DNA of 64,000 nt from Marinilabiliaceae bacterium ANBcel2 (GTDB lineage: Bacteria > Bacteroidota > Bacteroidia > Bacteroidales > Marinilabiliaceae). The notes beneath the pieces were generated by a model. It was not told the origin of the DNA. It searched no databases and was given only the letters and a program-made list of their open reading frames with translations. Positions 27,450-36,641 of the stretch are shown here, in pieces (position 1 is the stretch's first letter; every line of letters starts with the position of its first letter). Where the stretch lies: NCBI GenBank assembly GCA_029688995.1, contig JARULA010000002.1:124001-188000 (forward strand), given 5' to 3'. Position numbers and translations under genes: made by a program.

Positions 27450-29183
27450 ATGAATAATAACTCTATTTTGAAATTCAAAAGACTTGCTTTTCTATTTATT
27501 GCTTCTGCTATTTTCTCTACAACAGCAGTGGCTGATATACCAGGTAAAGATAATCCTGATAGGAAAAATTTCGAAATTGTAAAAAATCTCGATATTTTCT
27601 ATACCCTGTTTAGAGAATTAAATAGTTACTATGTAGATGAAACCAATCCGGAGCAGCTTATTAAAAGCGGAATAGATGCTATGCTAGAATCTTTGGATCC
27701 ATATACTACATATATTCCGGAAGAAGAGATGGATGATTTTAGGTTTATGACTACCGGCGAATATGGTGGTATTGGAGCGCTAATAACAAAAAGGGGTGAA
27801 TATGTTGTTATATCTGAACCATATAAAGATTTTCCAGCTCAAAAGGCAGGACTAAAAGCAGGAGATCGAATATTAAAAGTTGATCAATTCAATGCTAAAG
27901 GTGCTGAAACAGCAGAAGTAAGTGACAAATTGAAAGGTCCGGCCGGCACAATTGTCGAAATAGTAGTAGAACGTCCAGGATTGAAGGAGGAGCAAATCTT
28001 TGAAGTAAAAAGAGAGATAATACAGATTAATCCCGTACCATATTACGGAATGCTTGATAATAAAACCGGAATAATTATACTTAATAACTTTACAAGTAAC
28101 TGTACCGATGTAATAGAAAAAGCTTTTACCGATCTAAAAGAGAATAAGGGGATGGAACAACTTGTTCTTGATTTAAGGAGTAATCCGGGAGGCTTAATGG
28201 ATGAAGCCGTTAAAACAGCAAACCTATTTCTTCCAAGAGGAAGTGAAGTGGTAAGCACAAAAGGTAAAATATCTCAATGGGATAACACATATCGTACTCC
28301 ACGCAACCCTATCGATACAATAATGCCTTTAACGGTATTAATTAATAGAGGATCAGCCTCAGCTTCGGAGATTGTTGCAGGAGCCATTCAGGATCACGAC
28401 AGAGGGATTATTATAGGTCAGAGATCATTTGGTAAAGGACTGGTACAAACAACCAGAAATTTAGCTTATAACTCAAGTTTAAAAGTTACAACTGCAAAAT
28501 ATTATATCCCAAGCGGAAGATCTATTCAGGCAGTAGATTATGCTCAAAGAGATGAGGATGGCTCTGTAGAGTTAATTCCCGACTCTTTAATGAGTAAATT
28601 TTACACCTCAGGAGGCCGACCTGTATATGATGGAGGGGGAATCTCGCCCGACATAATTGTTCAGCCTGACAGTTATGCAAATATTACCATTGCGCTAATG
28701 GCACAGCAAACAATATTTGATTTTGCAACAAAATTTGTGACTAAAAATGAGTCGATAGATAAACCCGGCATTTTTAAAATAGATGATGAGACATATGAAC
28801 AGTTCATTGCCTATGTAAAAAATCTTGAAGATTTTACCTATACATCAAGATCAAATGAATTATATCGGCAACTAAAAAATGCAGCAAAAAATGAAGAGTA
28901 CTATACAATTGATGAAAAAGCTTTTGAAGAGATCGAAGAGCTTTTAAAGCCAAATGCAGAAAGATCTTTAGATATCTTTAGCGAAGAGGTTAAAAACCTG
29001 CTTACTATGGAGCTTCTAACAAGATACTACCATCAGGAAGGATCAATCCTGCACTCTATTGAAAATGATGAAGAGATCCATAGAGCAGTTGAAGTATTAA
29101 ATGATAGCGAAACTTATCAAAATATGCTAAATGGTACAATCCCAACTCATGCTGGAGATAAAAGAATGGGAGGAAGAAATTAA
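27450..29183 (+). CDS. S41 family C-terminal processing peptidase (second copy)
   Basis: This 577-residue protease has a signal peptide (about 1-29), a PDZ domain (about 103-177) and a catalytic core with LDLRSNPGGLMDEA, SASASE (302-307, Ser304 likely the nucleophile) and Lys329 in FGKGLVQ. A helical C-terminal extension runs from about 420 to 577. It resembles the protein encoded at 23,367 but diverges outside the core, so it is a paralogue rather than a recent duplicate. It is predicted to act in the periplasm. It is monocistronic and faces the polA gene. Confidence 0.92.
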   Translation: MNNNSILKFKRLAFLFIASAIFSTTAVADIPGKDNPDRKNFEIVKNLDIFYTLFRELNSYYVDETNPEQLIKSGIDAMLESLDPYTTYIPEEEMDDFRFMTTGEYGGIGALITKRGEYVVISEPYKDFPAQKAGLKAGDRILKVDQFNAKGAETAEVSDKLKGPAGTIVEIVVERPGLKEEQIFEVKREIIQINPVPYYGMLDNKTGIIILNNFTSNCTDVIEKAFTDLKENKGMEQLVLDLRSNPGGLMDEAVKTANLFLPRGSEVVSTKGKISQWDNTYRTPRNPIDTIMPLTVLINRGSASASEIVAGAIQDHDRGIIIGQRSFGKGLVQTTRNLAYNSSLKVTTAKYYIPSGRSIQAVDYAQRDEDGSVELIPDSLMSKFYTSGGRPVYDGGGISPDIIVQPDSYANITIALMAQQTIFDFATKFVTKNESIDKPGIFKIDDETYEQFIAYVKNLEDFTYTSRSNELYRQLKNAAKNEEYYTIDEKAFEEIEELLKPNAERSLDIFSEEVKNLLTMELLTRYYHQEGSILHSIENDEEIHRAVEVLNDSETYQNMLNGTIPTHAGDKRMGGRN

Positions 29184-29190
29184 AATAAAA

Positions 29191-29241
29191 CGGGAGCAGG
29201 TTATAATTAATGAGCTTCAAGCCAGTTATAGCCTTCTCCCG
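29191..29241. terminator. Imperfect hairpin at the convergent ends of the S41 gene and polA
   Basis: The 16-nt arms at 29191-29206 and 29226-29241 are complementary apart from a few mismatches (CGGGAG pairs with CTCCCG, TATAA with TTATA). The right arm is inside the last polA codons. It could end either transcript, but no T run follows. Confidence 0.35.
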
Positions 29242-31972
29242 ATTCTACCAACAAAGGAATAGAAAGATCGCAAACACTCTCCATTGAATTAATCACAACA
29301 CTCTTTAACTCATCCAACTCCTCTTTTACAGTATCAAAAATAAGCTCATCGTGCACCTGTAAAATCATTTTAGAATTAAACTCTTTCTCTTCCATAATCC
29401 TATAGATATCAACCATAGCTTTTTTAATAATATCTGCAGCAGTTCCCTGAATAGGTGCATTAATAGCATTACGTTCTGCCACTCCCCTTACAACTGAATT
29501 TCTGGAATTTATATCGGGAAGATATCTTTTTCGCCCAAAAAGAGTTGTTACATACCCCTTTTCACGTGCATCGCGGATAGATTTTTCCATATAAACCTTA
29601 ACACCTGGGAAACTCTTAAAATATCCATCAATAATATTCTTAGCTTCAGTGCGTGATATACTCAATCTCTCTGCCAGTCCAAAAGCTGAAATTCCATATA
29701 TAATTCCAAAATTGGCAGTCTTCGCCTTACGCCTCATCTCAGAGGTTACATTTTCACTATCAACATTAAAAATTTTAGATGCAGTTATAGAGTGGATATC
29801 ATCACCTCTTTTAAATGCTTCAATTAAATCCTTATCACCACTAAAATGAGCCATCAATCTTAACTCAACCTGTGAATAATCGGCGCTAAATAATATATGA
29901 TTTTCATCTGAAGCAACAAATGCTTTACGAATCTCCTTCCCTTCTTCATCCCTAATTGGAATATTCTGCAAATTGGGATTTGAGCTGCTTAATCGACCTG
30001 TAACAACCACAGCCTGATTAAACGATGTGTGTAACCTGCCGGTACTACTATTTACCAAATCGGGAAGAGCTGAAATATAAGTAGAGAGCAACTTTTTTAA
30101 TCCCCTTTGTTCGAGTATTAAAGGAACTATAGTATGCTTATCCTTCAAGCGCTGCAATACCTCTTCATTGGTAGTATATTGTCCCGTTTTGGTTTTTGAT
30201 GCTTTAGCATCTATCTTCAATTTCTCAAAAAGAATCTCTCCTACCTGTCTCGGACTATTAACATTAAATTCGATACCGGCAATTGAATGTATCTGTTTTT
30301 CAAGTTTAATCAACCTGTTATGAAGAGTTTCACTACTATCATTTAAAGCTTTAATATCAATTTTTATACCATTAAACTCCATTATGGTTAAAACCCTTAA
30401 AAGAGACATTTCAACGTCAAAAAAGTAGTTTTGCAAATTCTCTTTTTTTAACTCTTGCAGCAATATATCTCTTAACTGAAATGTGATATCGGCATCCTCA
30501 CCTGCATACTCAGTAACTTTTTTTACATCAACATCTTTAATACTGCCCTGATTCTTCCCCTTAGCCCCTATAAGACTTTCAATAGACAATGGAGAATAAT
30601 TTAAATATGTCTCGGCCAAAAAGTTCATATTATGTCGCAATCCGGGCTCAATTAAATGATGAGCAACCATGGTGTCAAAGAAAGGCCCCTTAATATCAAG
30701 ACCATATTTCTTAAGCATTAAAATATCATATTTTAAATTTTGACCTATCTTCTCAATTGTGGGATCCTCAAAAACAGCTTTAACCCTTTCCAAAATATCT
30801 TTTGCAGCATCCAATTGAGCGGGTAAAGGAAGATACCATGCTTCATGAGGCTTCCATGAGAATGCAATGCCAACTAAAGAGGATGTTAAACCCAAACCAG
30901 ATGTCTCTGTATCAAAGCAAAAAGTCTTTTGTACAGAGAGCTCAACTAAAAGAGAGGATAAAGCCAACTCATTATCTATTAAATGATAATTATGCTCAAT
31001 ATTTTCAATAGTATCAAAACCATTACCATTATCAGTGAGACTATTATCTTCCTCCCCGAAAAGAGATCTTTGTTGAGGGTTAGATTTGGTCTCGTAAGAT
31101 GTCCCAAAAAGTCGATCAAAGATATTTTTAAATTCAAGTTCTGTTAAAAGCTCTTTTAATTTAACATTATCAAAATCCTCTCTTTTAAAACTATCAACAC
31201 TATATTTAAATGGAACATTAGTACATATAGTAATCAGCTTTTTAGAAAGCTCTACCTGATCTTTATAATTAATTAAGTTCTCTTTCTGCTTACCCTTAAA
31301 CTTCTCTATGTTTTTATAAACATTTTCAATTGAATGGTACTCTTTAATAATCTCCTTAGATCGCTTCTCTCCAATTCCGGGACAACCCGGAACATTATCA
31401 GATGCATCTCCCCATAAAGCCAATACATCAACTACATTTGCAGGATCAGGAACATTAAACCGCTCTTTAACAGTTTCGGGATCCCAAACCTCAACATCGT
31501 TACCACGTGATCTGGGTTTTAATACTTTAATGTTCTCATTTACAAGTTGTGCAAAATCCTTATCGGGAGTAACCATATAGGTATCATATCCATCATTTGA
31601 AGCCTGCAAAGCAACTGTTCCTATTACATCATCAGCCTCGTACCCTTCAATTTCAAGAAGCGGAATATTCATTGCCTGCAAAATAGTTTTAATATATGGT
31701 ACAGCCTTTTTTATATCTTCAGGAGTCTCTTCACGATTAGCTTTATATTCGGGATAGATCTCATTCCTAAATGTTGGACCGGAATAATCAATTACAACAG
31801 CAAGATATTGAGGATTCTGCTTTTGTAAAATATCTAACAACGTATTGGTAAATCCATAAATGGCAGAGGTATTTAACCCTTTTGAGTTAACTCGAGGTGC
31901 ACGAATAAATGCATAATATGCTCTAAAAATTAAAGCATAAGCATCCAATAAATAGAGAGATTTTTTAGACAT
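29207..31972 (-). CDS. polA: DNA polymerase I
   Basis: This 921-residue protein has all three domains of PolA. The 5'-3' exonuclease occupies about 1-290 (DAYALIFRAYYAF, VTPDKDFAQLV, GDASDNVPGCPGIGEK). The 3'-5' exonuclease lies at about 340-520 and looks active: CFDTETSGL keeps the catalytic Asp and Glu, and YAGEDADITFQL is present. The polymerase covers about 540-921, with motif A DYSQVELRLMAHFSGD, motif B RRKAKTANFGIIYG and motif C QVHDELIFD. It acts in Okazaki fragment processing and repair. It starts 8 bp after the queD stop, so the two are probably cotranscribed. Confidence 0.97.
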   Translation of the reverse strand: MSKKSLYLLDAYALIFRAYYAFIRAPRVNSKGLNTSAIYGFTNTLLDILQKQNPQYLAVVIDYSGPTFRNEIYPEYKANREETPEDIKKAVPYIKTILQAMNIPLLEIEGYEADDVIGTVALQASNDGYDTYMVTPDKDFAQLVNENIKVLKPRSRGNDVEVWDPETVKERFNVPDPANVVDVLALWGDASDNVPGCPGIGEKRSKEIIKEYHSIENVYKNIEKFKGKQKENLINYKDQVELSKKLITICTNVPFKYSVDSFKREDFDNVKLKELLTELEFKNIFDRLFGTSYETKSNPQQRSLFGEEDNSLTDNGNGFDTIENIEHNYHLIDNELALSSLLVELSVQKTFCFDTETSGLGLTSSLVGIAFSWKPHEAWYLPLPAQLDAAKDILERVKAVFEDPTIEKIGQNLKYDILMLKKYGLDIKGPFFDTMVAHHLIEPGLRHNMNFLAETYLNYSPLSIESLIGAKGKNQGSIKDVDVKKVTEYAGEDADITFQLRDILLQELKKENLQNYFFDVEMSLLRVLTIMEFNGIKIDIKALNDSSETLHNRLIKLEKQIHSIAGIEFNVNSPRQVGEILFEKLKIDAKASKTKTGQYTTNEEVLQRLKDKHTIVPLILEQRGLKKLLSTYISALPDLVNSSTGRLHTSFNQAVVVTGRLSSSNPNLQNIPIRDEEGKEIRKAFVASDENHILFSADYSQVELRLMAHFSGDKDLIEAFKRGDDIHSITASKIFNVDSENVTSEMRRKAKTANFGIIYGISAFGLAERLSISRTEAKNIIDGYFKSFPGVKVYMEKSIRDAREKGYVTTLFGRKRYLPDINSRNSVVRGVAERNAINAPIQGTAADIIKKAMVDIYRIMEEKEFNSKMILQVHDELIFDTVKEELDELKSVVINSMESVCDLSIPLLVESGEGYNWLEAH

Positions 31973-31980
31973 AAAAATTA

Positions 31981-32427
31981 TTAATTATCATCTGCATACC
32001 ACTCGGCAAAAGAGCCGGCAGTTTCATATAATCTTAAGCTATACAATTTAACTTTAAAAGGAAGTACTTTTGTAACTCTTTCAACAAAATCGAGAAGCAA
32101 ATTTTCACATGTTGGCTGATATGGAACAATGAAGTAACGATTGGTGATCTCTTTAACTCTACTTATATAATCCTCTCCTGCTCTTTTAGATATAACCACC
32201 GAATGATCAAATGGTTTAACAATTTCACGATTTACAACCGATTTTAATTCCGAAAAATCAATTACCATACCATAATCAGAATTCTCAGGATTGGCATCAG
32301 GTTCTCCCATAACTGTAACATACATAATATATGAATGGCCATGAATATTTTTGCACAACCCGTTATAGTTATGAAGTGCATGCGCCATCTCAAACCTAAA
32401 CTCTTTTGTAACTCTTATCTTAGCCAT
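31981..32427 (-). CDS. queD: 6-carboxytetrahydropterin synthase QueD family protein
   Basis: This 148-residue zinc enzyme of the 6-pyruvoyl-tetrahydropterin synthase family has FRFEMAHAL, the catalytic-site LCKNIHGHSY (Cys and two zinc-binding His) and PTCENLLLDFVERV. It makes 6-carboxy-tetrahydropterin, an early precursor of queuosine. The longest frame begins with TTG at 32433; the ATG at 32427 gives the usual MAKIRVTKEF start. It follows the ArsR gene by 10 bp, so an ArsR-queD-polA transcript is likely. Confidence 0.9.
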   Translation of the reverse strand: MAKIRVTKEFRFEMAHALHNYNGLCKNIHGHSYIMYVTVMGEPDANPENSDYGMVIDFSELKSVVNREIVKPFDHSVVISKRAGEDYISRVKEITNRYFIVPYQPTCENLLLDFVERVTKVLPFKVKLYSLRLYETAGSFAEWYADDN

Positions 32428-32437
32428 AAGCAAATAG

Positions 32438-32734
32438 TTAACCTGAACATTTACTTACACAATCGATAATATTGCGTAAACTTTCATGTTTTAAAAAGTA
32501 GAAAGTATTTTTACCCTCTCTTTGTGATGACAATACTCCCTTATCTTTCAAAATACCAAGATGGTGTGACGTTGTACTCTGCTCAATATTTAGAATATTA
32601 TGAATTTGAGTTACTGTTAATTTATTACCATCCTCAAGATGCGATAAAATAGCAATTCTCATGGGGTGGGCTATAGCTTTGAGTATGTTGGCTGCCCTGT
32701 CGAGCATTTCCGGATCTAAATCTTTAATCTTCAT
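32438..32734 (-). CDS. ArsR family winged-helix regulator
   Basis: This 98-residue regulator has the ArsR fold: ILKAIAHPMRIAILSHLEDG, the recognition helix region IEQSTTSHHLGILKDKGVL and a beta-wing (SSQREGKNTFYFL). The classic arsenic-binding ELCVCDL motif is absent. Two Cys near the end (CVSKC) could sense metal or redox. A longer frame begins with TTG at 32749; the ATG at 32734 is preferred because AGAGG lies just upstream, unusual for this phylum. It probably autoregulates through the repeats at 32764-32816. Confidence 0.85.
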   Translation of the reverse strand: MKIKDLDPEMLDRAANILKAIAHPMRIAILSHLEDGNKLTVTQIHNILNIEQSTTSHHLGILKDKGVLSSQREGKNTFYFLKHESLRNIIDCVSKCSG

Positions 32735-33056
32735 AATAAACCTCTTCAATTTAATAATTTATCAGATAGAAATAGTTATTATACAAATATATAAAAAAGT
32801 AGATAGAAAGTATCTAACCGGCCAAAATATTTATATACATAGATATGAGCAGCTAAACGGAGAAAACTTTTAATATCAATATTAATTATTTAATTACTCT
32901 TCAAATTGTTATTTTTGGAAAACAAAAACCGATAACAACAAAAGAGCAGATAACTATTAAGAGATTTAAAAAATTAGAACAGAGAGAAGTTGTTAGATGC
33001 TTTTTATATTTATCTGTAGTGCATAGCGGTTAATTATTTAAACAAATTATTTTTTA
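32735..33056. other. Divergent intergenic region between the ArsR gene and prenyl synthase gene
   Basis: This AT-rich stretch holds no supported gene. On the left are a leftward -7 element and repeats likely to be the ArsR operator. The rest shows no tRNA, riboswitch or strong hairpin; a TATATTTA just after 33000 could serve the prenyl synthase gene. Confidence 0.6.
32764..32816 (-). promoter_or_regulatory. Probable ArsR operator and -7 element
   Basis: On the minus strand, TATATTTG (plus CAAATATA at 32784-32791) is a perfect -7 element 50 bp before the ArsR ATG. It lies between two copies of AGATAGAAA (32764-32772 and 32801-32809). The second copy is part of an inverted repeat, TAGATA-5 nt-TATCTA (32800-32816). 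Repeats around the promoter fit autoregulation, typical of ArsR proteins. Confidence 0.4.
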
Positions 33057-34031
33057 ATGAAAATTTCAGATAGAATAAAACTGCCTATAGCCCGGGAAAT
33101 GAAAGAATTTGAGCCTTTTTTTAAAAAGGAACTTGAAACTGACGTTCCTCTGCTAAATCTCATCGTAAACTATATATTAAGGCGAAAAGGAAAACAGATG
33201 AGACCAATGTTAATCTTTTTGTCAGCGAAATTGAATGGTGAAATAAACAGACAAACATATACAGCTGCAACTCTTATAGAACTATTGCATACTGCAACTC
33301 TTATTCATGATGATGTGGTAGATGAAACTTACCAACGCAGAGGCTTTTTTTCAATAAATGCACTATGGAGATCTAAAATTTCAGTTTTGGTGGGAGACTA
33401 TCTTTTATCTACAGGTTTAAGTAAAGCTTTAAAAGAGGACCAAATTGACGTACTTAAAATTGTATCTAATGCAGTTACAGAAATGAGTGAAGGCGAACTG
33501 TTACAGATAGAAAAATCTCGTTATTTAAATATTACAGAAGAGAGCTATTATGATATTATTAGAAAAAAGACCGCAACCTTAATATCGGCATGTACCGAAT
33601 CAGGAGCAGTTTCGGTTAATGCCGATAAAGAGGACATTGCAAAAATGAAGGAGTTTGGTATAAATTTAGGAATAGCATTTCAAATAAGAGATGATATTCT
33701 TGATTATAAAAAAAAGGGTGTAACAGGCAAGCCGGCAGGAAATGATATTAAAGAGAAAAAAATAACTCTCCCTTTAATACATGTATTAAATGAGGCAAAA
33801 AAGAGAGAGAGACGTAAAATAATTAAAACAATTAGCAAGCATCATAAAAAAGAGCGTAAAATAGCCCCGGTAATAAAATATGTAGTTGATAATGGAGGAA
33901 TTGATTATGCCCGAAATAAAATGCATCAATTTAGCGAAAAAGCATTGGATATATTAAAATCTTATCCTGAATCAGATACACAAAAAGCCTTAATTGAATT
34001 AGTAGATTTTACTACCAAAAGAGAGAGTTAA
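33057..34031 (+). CDS. Trans-isoprenyl (polyprenyl) diphosphate synthase
   Basis: This 324-residue enzyme extends allylic diphosphates with isopentenyl diphosphate. It has KGKQMRPMLIFLSA, the first Asp-rich motif LIHDDVVDE followed by RRGFFSINALW, and the second motif FQIRDDILDYKKKGVTGKPAGNDIKEKKITLPLIH. Bulky residues before the first Asp-rich motif suggest a long-chain product such as the menaquinone side chain. The exact chain length cannot be read. It is a single gene divergent from ArsR. Confidence 0.92.
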   Translation: MKISDRIKLPIAREMKEFEPFFKKELETDVPLLNLIVNYILRRKGKQMRPMLIFLSAKLNGEINRQTYTAATLIELLHTATLIHDDVVDETYQRRGFFSINALWRSKISVLVGDYLLSTGLSKALKEDQIDVLKIVSNAVTEMSEGELLQIEKSRYLNITEESYYDIIRKKTATLISACTESGAVSVNADKEDIAKMKEFGINLGIAFQIRDDILDYKKKGVTGKPAGNDIKEKKITLPLIHVLNEAKKRERRKIIKTISKHHKKERKIAPVIKYVVDNGGIDYARNKMHQFSEKALDILKSYPESDTQKALIELVDFTTKRES

Positions 34032-34088
34032 AATATAATATTTATCATTACAATTTATCACTTACAGGTAATTTGCTTCTATTCTTAA

Positions 34089-34955
34089 CTAATCAGCAGG
34101 TGAAGAGTTGATATAATTTAAAAGATTATCTGCCAGTCTGCTTGCCCCAATTCTAAAATAGTCAGGTACAAGCCAATCTTCTCCCAAAAGAGATTTAACT
34201 ATTCCATAATAGATAGTTGCTTCATCAACCGATGATATTCCTCCAGAAACTTTAAATCCAATCTTTCTGTCCCGTTTTAAATAATAAGCTTTTATAGCAT
34301 GCGCAATAATCCAGGCAGCCTCAGGAGATGCAGATTGAGAAACTTTACCAGTAGAGGTTTTAATAAAGTCGGCACCACACTCCATAGCTAAAAGTGAGGC
34401 TCGCCATATTGATTCATTATCAGGTAATATACCACTCTCAATTATAACCTTTAATTTAATATCACCAGCCACATTTTTAATTGCTGAAATTTCGCTACCA
34501 ACAAATTCATAATTTCCTTCAAGAAACTCTCCAACACTCATAACATAATCAAGTTCATCAACTCCAAAAGCTATTGCTTTTTTAGCCTCTGCAAGCTTAA
34601 TGTCCAGAAAAGTTTGTGAAGAGGGAAAAGAGCCTATAACTACAGCCCTTTTAATACCGGTTCCCCTTAATGCGCTATCTAAAACTGAGGCAAAAACAGG
34701 ATAGGTGCATACGGCAGTCACATTTGGCATTTGGGGATGCTCAACTGAAAATTGCTTAGCCTTATCACAAAATAGATGCACCGTTTCACTACTATCTGTC
34801 ACATTTAAAGTGGTAAGATCTATAAAACTACAGATCGACTTCAAAAGCTCTTTATCCTTATTTTTAGGGTTATTTGCAAAAGAAGAATCATAAGAAGAAA
34901 TTTTTAAAAAATCCTCTTCAAAAGTCTCAAATAAAGGTTCAATTGGATTATCCAT
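34089..34955 (-). CDS. deoC: Deoxyribose-phosphate aldolase
   Basis: This 288-residue class I aldolase cleaves 2-deoxyribose 5-phosphate to glyceraldehyde 3-phosphate and acetaldehyde. It has KLKVIIESGIL, the Schiff-base lysine K199 in DFIKTSTGKV and the second lysine K235 in GFKVSGGI. It is longer at the N-terminus than the E. coli enzyme, as in the long-type DeoC of Bacteroidota and eukaryotes. It lies 33 bp upstream of dtd on the same strand. Confidence 0.93.
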   Translation of the reverse strand: MDNPIEPLFETFEEDFLKISSYDSSFANNPKNKDKELLKSICSFIDLTTLNVTDSSETVHLFCDKAKQFSVEHPQMPNVTAVCTYPVFASVLDSALRGTGIKRAVVIGSFPSSQTFLDIKLAEAKKAIAFGVDELDYVMSVGEFLEGNYEFVGSEISAIKNVAGDIKLKVIIESGILPDNESIWRASLLAMECGADFIKTSTGKVSQSASPEAAWIIAHAIKAYYLKRDRKIGFKVSGGISSVDEATIYYGIVKSLLGEDWLVPDYFRIGASRLADNLLNYINSSPAD

Positions 34956-34988
34956 TTATAAAAATTTTAACGCATTACTATCATCATA

Positions 34989-35441
34989 TCACTCCTTATT
35001 ATCACTATCTATAAATATAGTTACGGGTCCGTCATTCAAAAGAGAAACCTCCATTTGTGCACCAAACTCACCAGTTTTAGGTGTAGTTAAAGTAGTAGAT
35101 TCAATAAACTCTATAAATTTCTCATATATAAATATTGCAACATCGGGTTTAGCTGCATTAATATATGAGGGACGGTTCCCTTTCTTAGTTTTAGCATGCA
35201 GGGTGAACTGACTAACAATTAGAATCTCTCCTTTTACCTCTTTTACAGAGAGGTTCATCACTCCATCATCATCATCAAAAATTCTCAAATTAGAGACTTT
35301 TTTGGCAAGCCATAAAGCATCATCGAGAGTATCACTATTGGTTATACCAACAAAAACAAGTAACCCATTTGAAACTTGAGAATTTACCCTACCATCAATT
35401 TCTACTGAAGCCCTCTTAACTCTTTGAATAAGAACCCTCAT
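34989..35441 (-). CDS. dtd: D-aminoacyl-tRNA deacylase
   Basis: This 150-residue protein hydrolyses D-amino acids wrongly attached to tRNA. It begins MRVLIQRVKRASV and contains the two signatures SQFTLHA and NDGPVT near the C-terminus, plus GNRPSYINAAKP. Length and order are those of the bacterial DTD family. It is the first gene of a two-gene unit with deoC, divergent from the lipoate ligase gene. Confidence 0.94.
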   Translation of the reverse strand: MRVLIQRVKRASVEIDGRVNSQVSNGLLVFVGITNSDTLDDALWLAKKVSNLRIFDDDDGVMNLSVKEVKGEILIVSQFTLHAKTKKGNRPSYINAAKPDVAIFIYEKFIEFIESTTLTTPKTGEFGAQMEVSLLNDGPVTIFIDSDNKE

Positions 35442-35585
35442 AAAAATAATATCTTTTCATTTTGAACTGAATGACTTATAACTATGTTTAATAAGCAGCA
35501 ACAATACAATTTTAAACAAAAATAACAAAACAAACAGATTAGACAGATTAACAATTAGATAAATATCATAGTAAAAATGTTTTAA

Positions 35586-36578
35586 ATGAAAACCAGATTA
35601 ATCATTAGTAAAAGCAATAATCCCACATTCAATCTGGCAACAGAAGAGTACATACTAAGATACACCAAAAATGATGCAGTACTGTTATATATAAATAGCT
35701 CATCTATAATAACGGGAAAACATCAAAACGCTTATGCTGAAGTTAATTTGCCATTTATAATTAAAAATAACATTCCTCTATATCGTAGAATTTCAGGAGG
35801 AGGAACTGTCTATCACGATATGGGAAATATCAATTTCTCTTTTATTAAGACCGGAGAACCCGACAAACTAATAAATTTTAAAAAAAGTACACTACCAATA
35901 GTAAACTCTTTAAACCAGCTAGGGTTACCGGCCAAACACGGAGAACGTAATGATATAACTCTATACAATTATAAAATATCTGGAAACGCATCACATCTGT
36001 TTAAAAAAAGGGTGATGCATCATGGCACCTTACTTTTTGATTCAAATTTGGAAAATCTAAATCTGGCCCTAAAGACTCCGGATATGAAATATAATGATAA
36101 TGCTGTTAAATCTATAAAAAGCAGAGTGGTAAATATTAAAGAGTTCATCAATAAAGATATTACAACTAAAGAGTTTATAGAAAAAATAGCCTCACTACTT
36201 GAATCAGATAATTATATAGAAAATATAGAACGCTCTTTGTTAACTAAGGAGGAAGAAAAAAAGATAATTGAAATAGCTAATAAGAGATACAATAGAGAGG
36301 AGTGGAACTATAATTATGGTCCCTCTTATGAATTAAATAAAAGCATTAAAAATAATGGGGTAATACTCTCTTTAAATATGGAAGTAAAAAAGGGAGTAAT
36401 TGATAAGATAAAAATTGATTGCAACAGAAATAAATACTACGATTCAATTAAAGTGTTAGAAGATATTATTATAAATAAAAAACACAATATTAATACTTTA
36501 AAAAACTATATTTCTCATTATAATATTGATGAAAAATTAGATATTAAGAGAGAAGAGCTTCTCATGCTCTTCTTTTAA
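35586..36578 (+). CDS. Lipoate-protein ligase
   Basis: This 330-residue enzyme attaches lipoate to 2-oxoacid dehydrogenase and glycine-cleavage proteins using ATP. It has the signature RRISGGGTVYHDMGNINFSFI (RRxSGGGxVxHD), the lysine-bearing YKISGNASHL and a C-terminal accessory domain (about 240-330), as in LplA. It is monocistronic, between divergent dtd and convergent uvrC. Base composition is like its neighbours. Confidence 0.9.
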   Translation: MKTRLIISKSNNPTFNLATEEYILRYTKNDAVLLYINSSSIITGKHQNAYAEVNLPFIIKNNIPLYRRISGGGTVYHDMGNINFSFIKTGEPDKLINFKKSTLPIVNSLNQLGLPAKHGERNDITLYNYKISGNASHLFKKRVMHHGTLLFDSNLENLNLALKTPDMKYNDNAVKSIKSRVVNIKEFINKDITTKEFIEKIASLLESDNYIENIERSLLTKEEEKKIIEIANKRYNREEWNYNYGPSYELNKSIKNNGVILSLNMEVKKGVIDKIKIDCNRNKYYDSIKVLEDIIINKKHNINTLKNYISHYNIDEKLDIKREELLMLFF

Positions 36579-36641
36579 GTAGTTATCTACATATATAAAT
36601 ATCATTGCACTTTAATTCTTTATATGACAAAATATCTATTT

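Noticed and set aside
23367-29183. The two S41 protease genes as a recent duplication
   Set aside because: The proteins share only the PDZ-protease core motifs; N- and C-terminal regions differ strongly and the genes are in opposite directions, so they are old paralogues.
29550-29600. Additional parS-like half site (TTCACGTG) inside polA, and similar half sites elsewhere
   Set aside because: Only half of the palindrome is present; such 8-mers are expected by chance in 64 kb.
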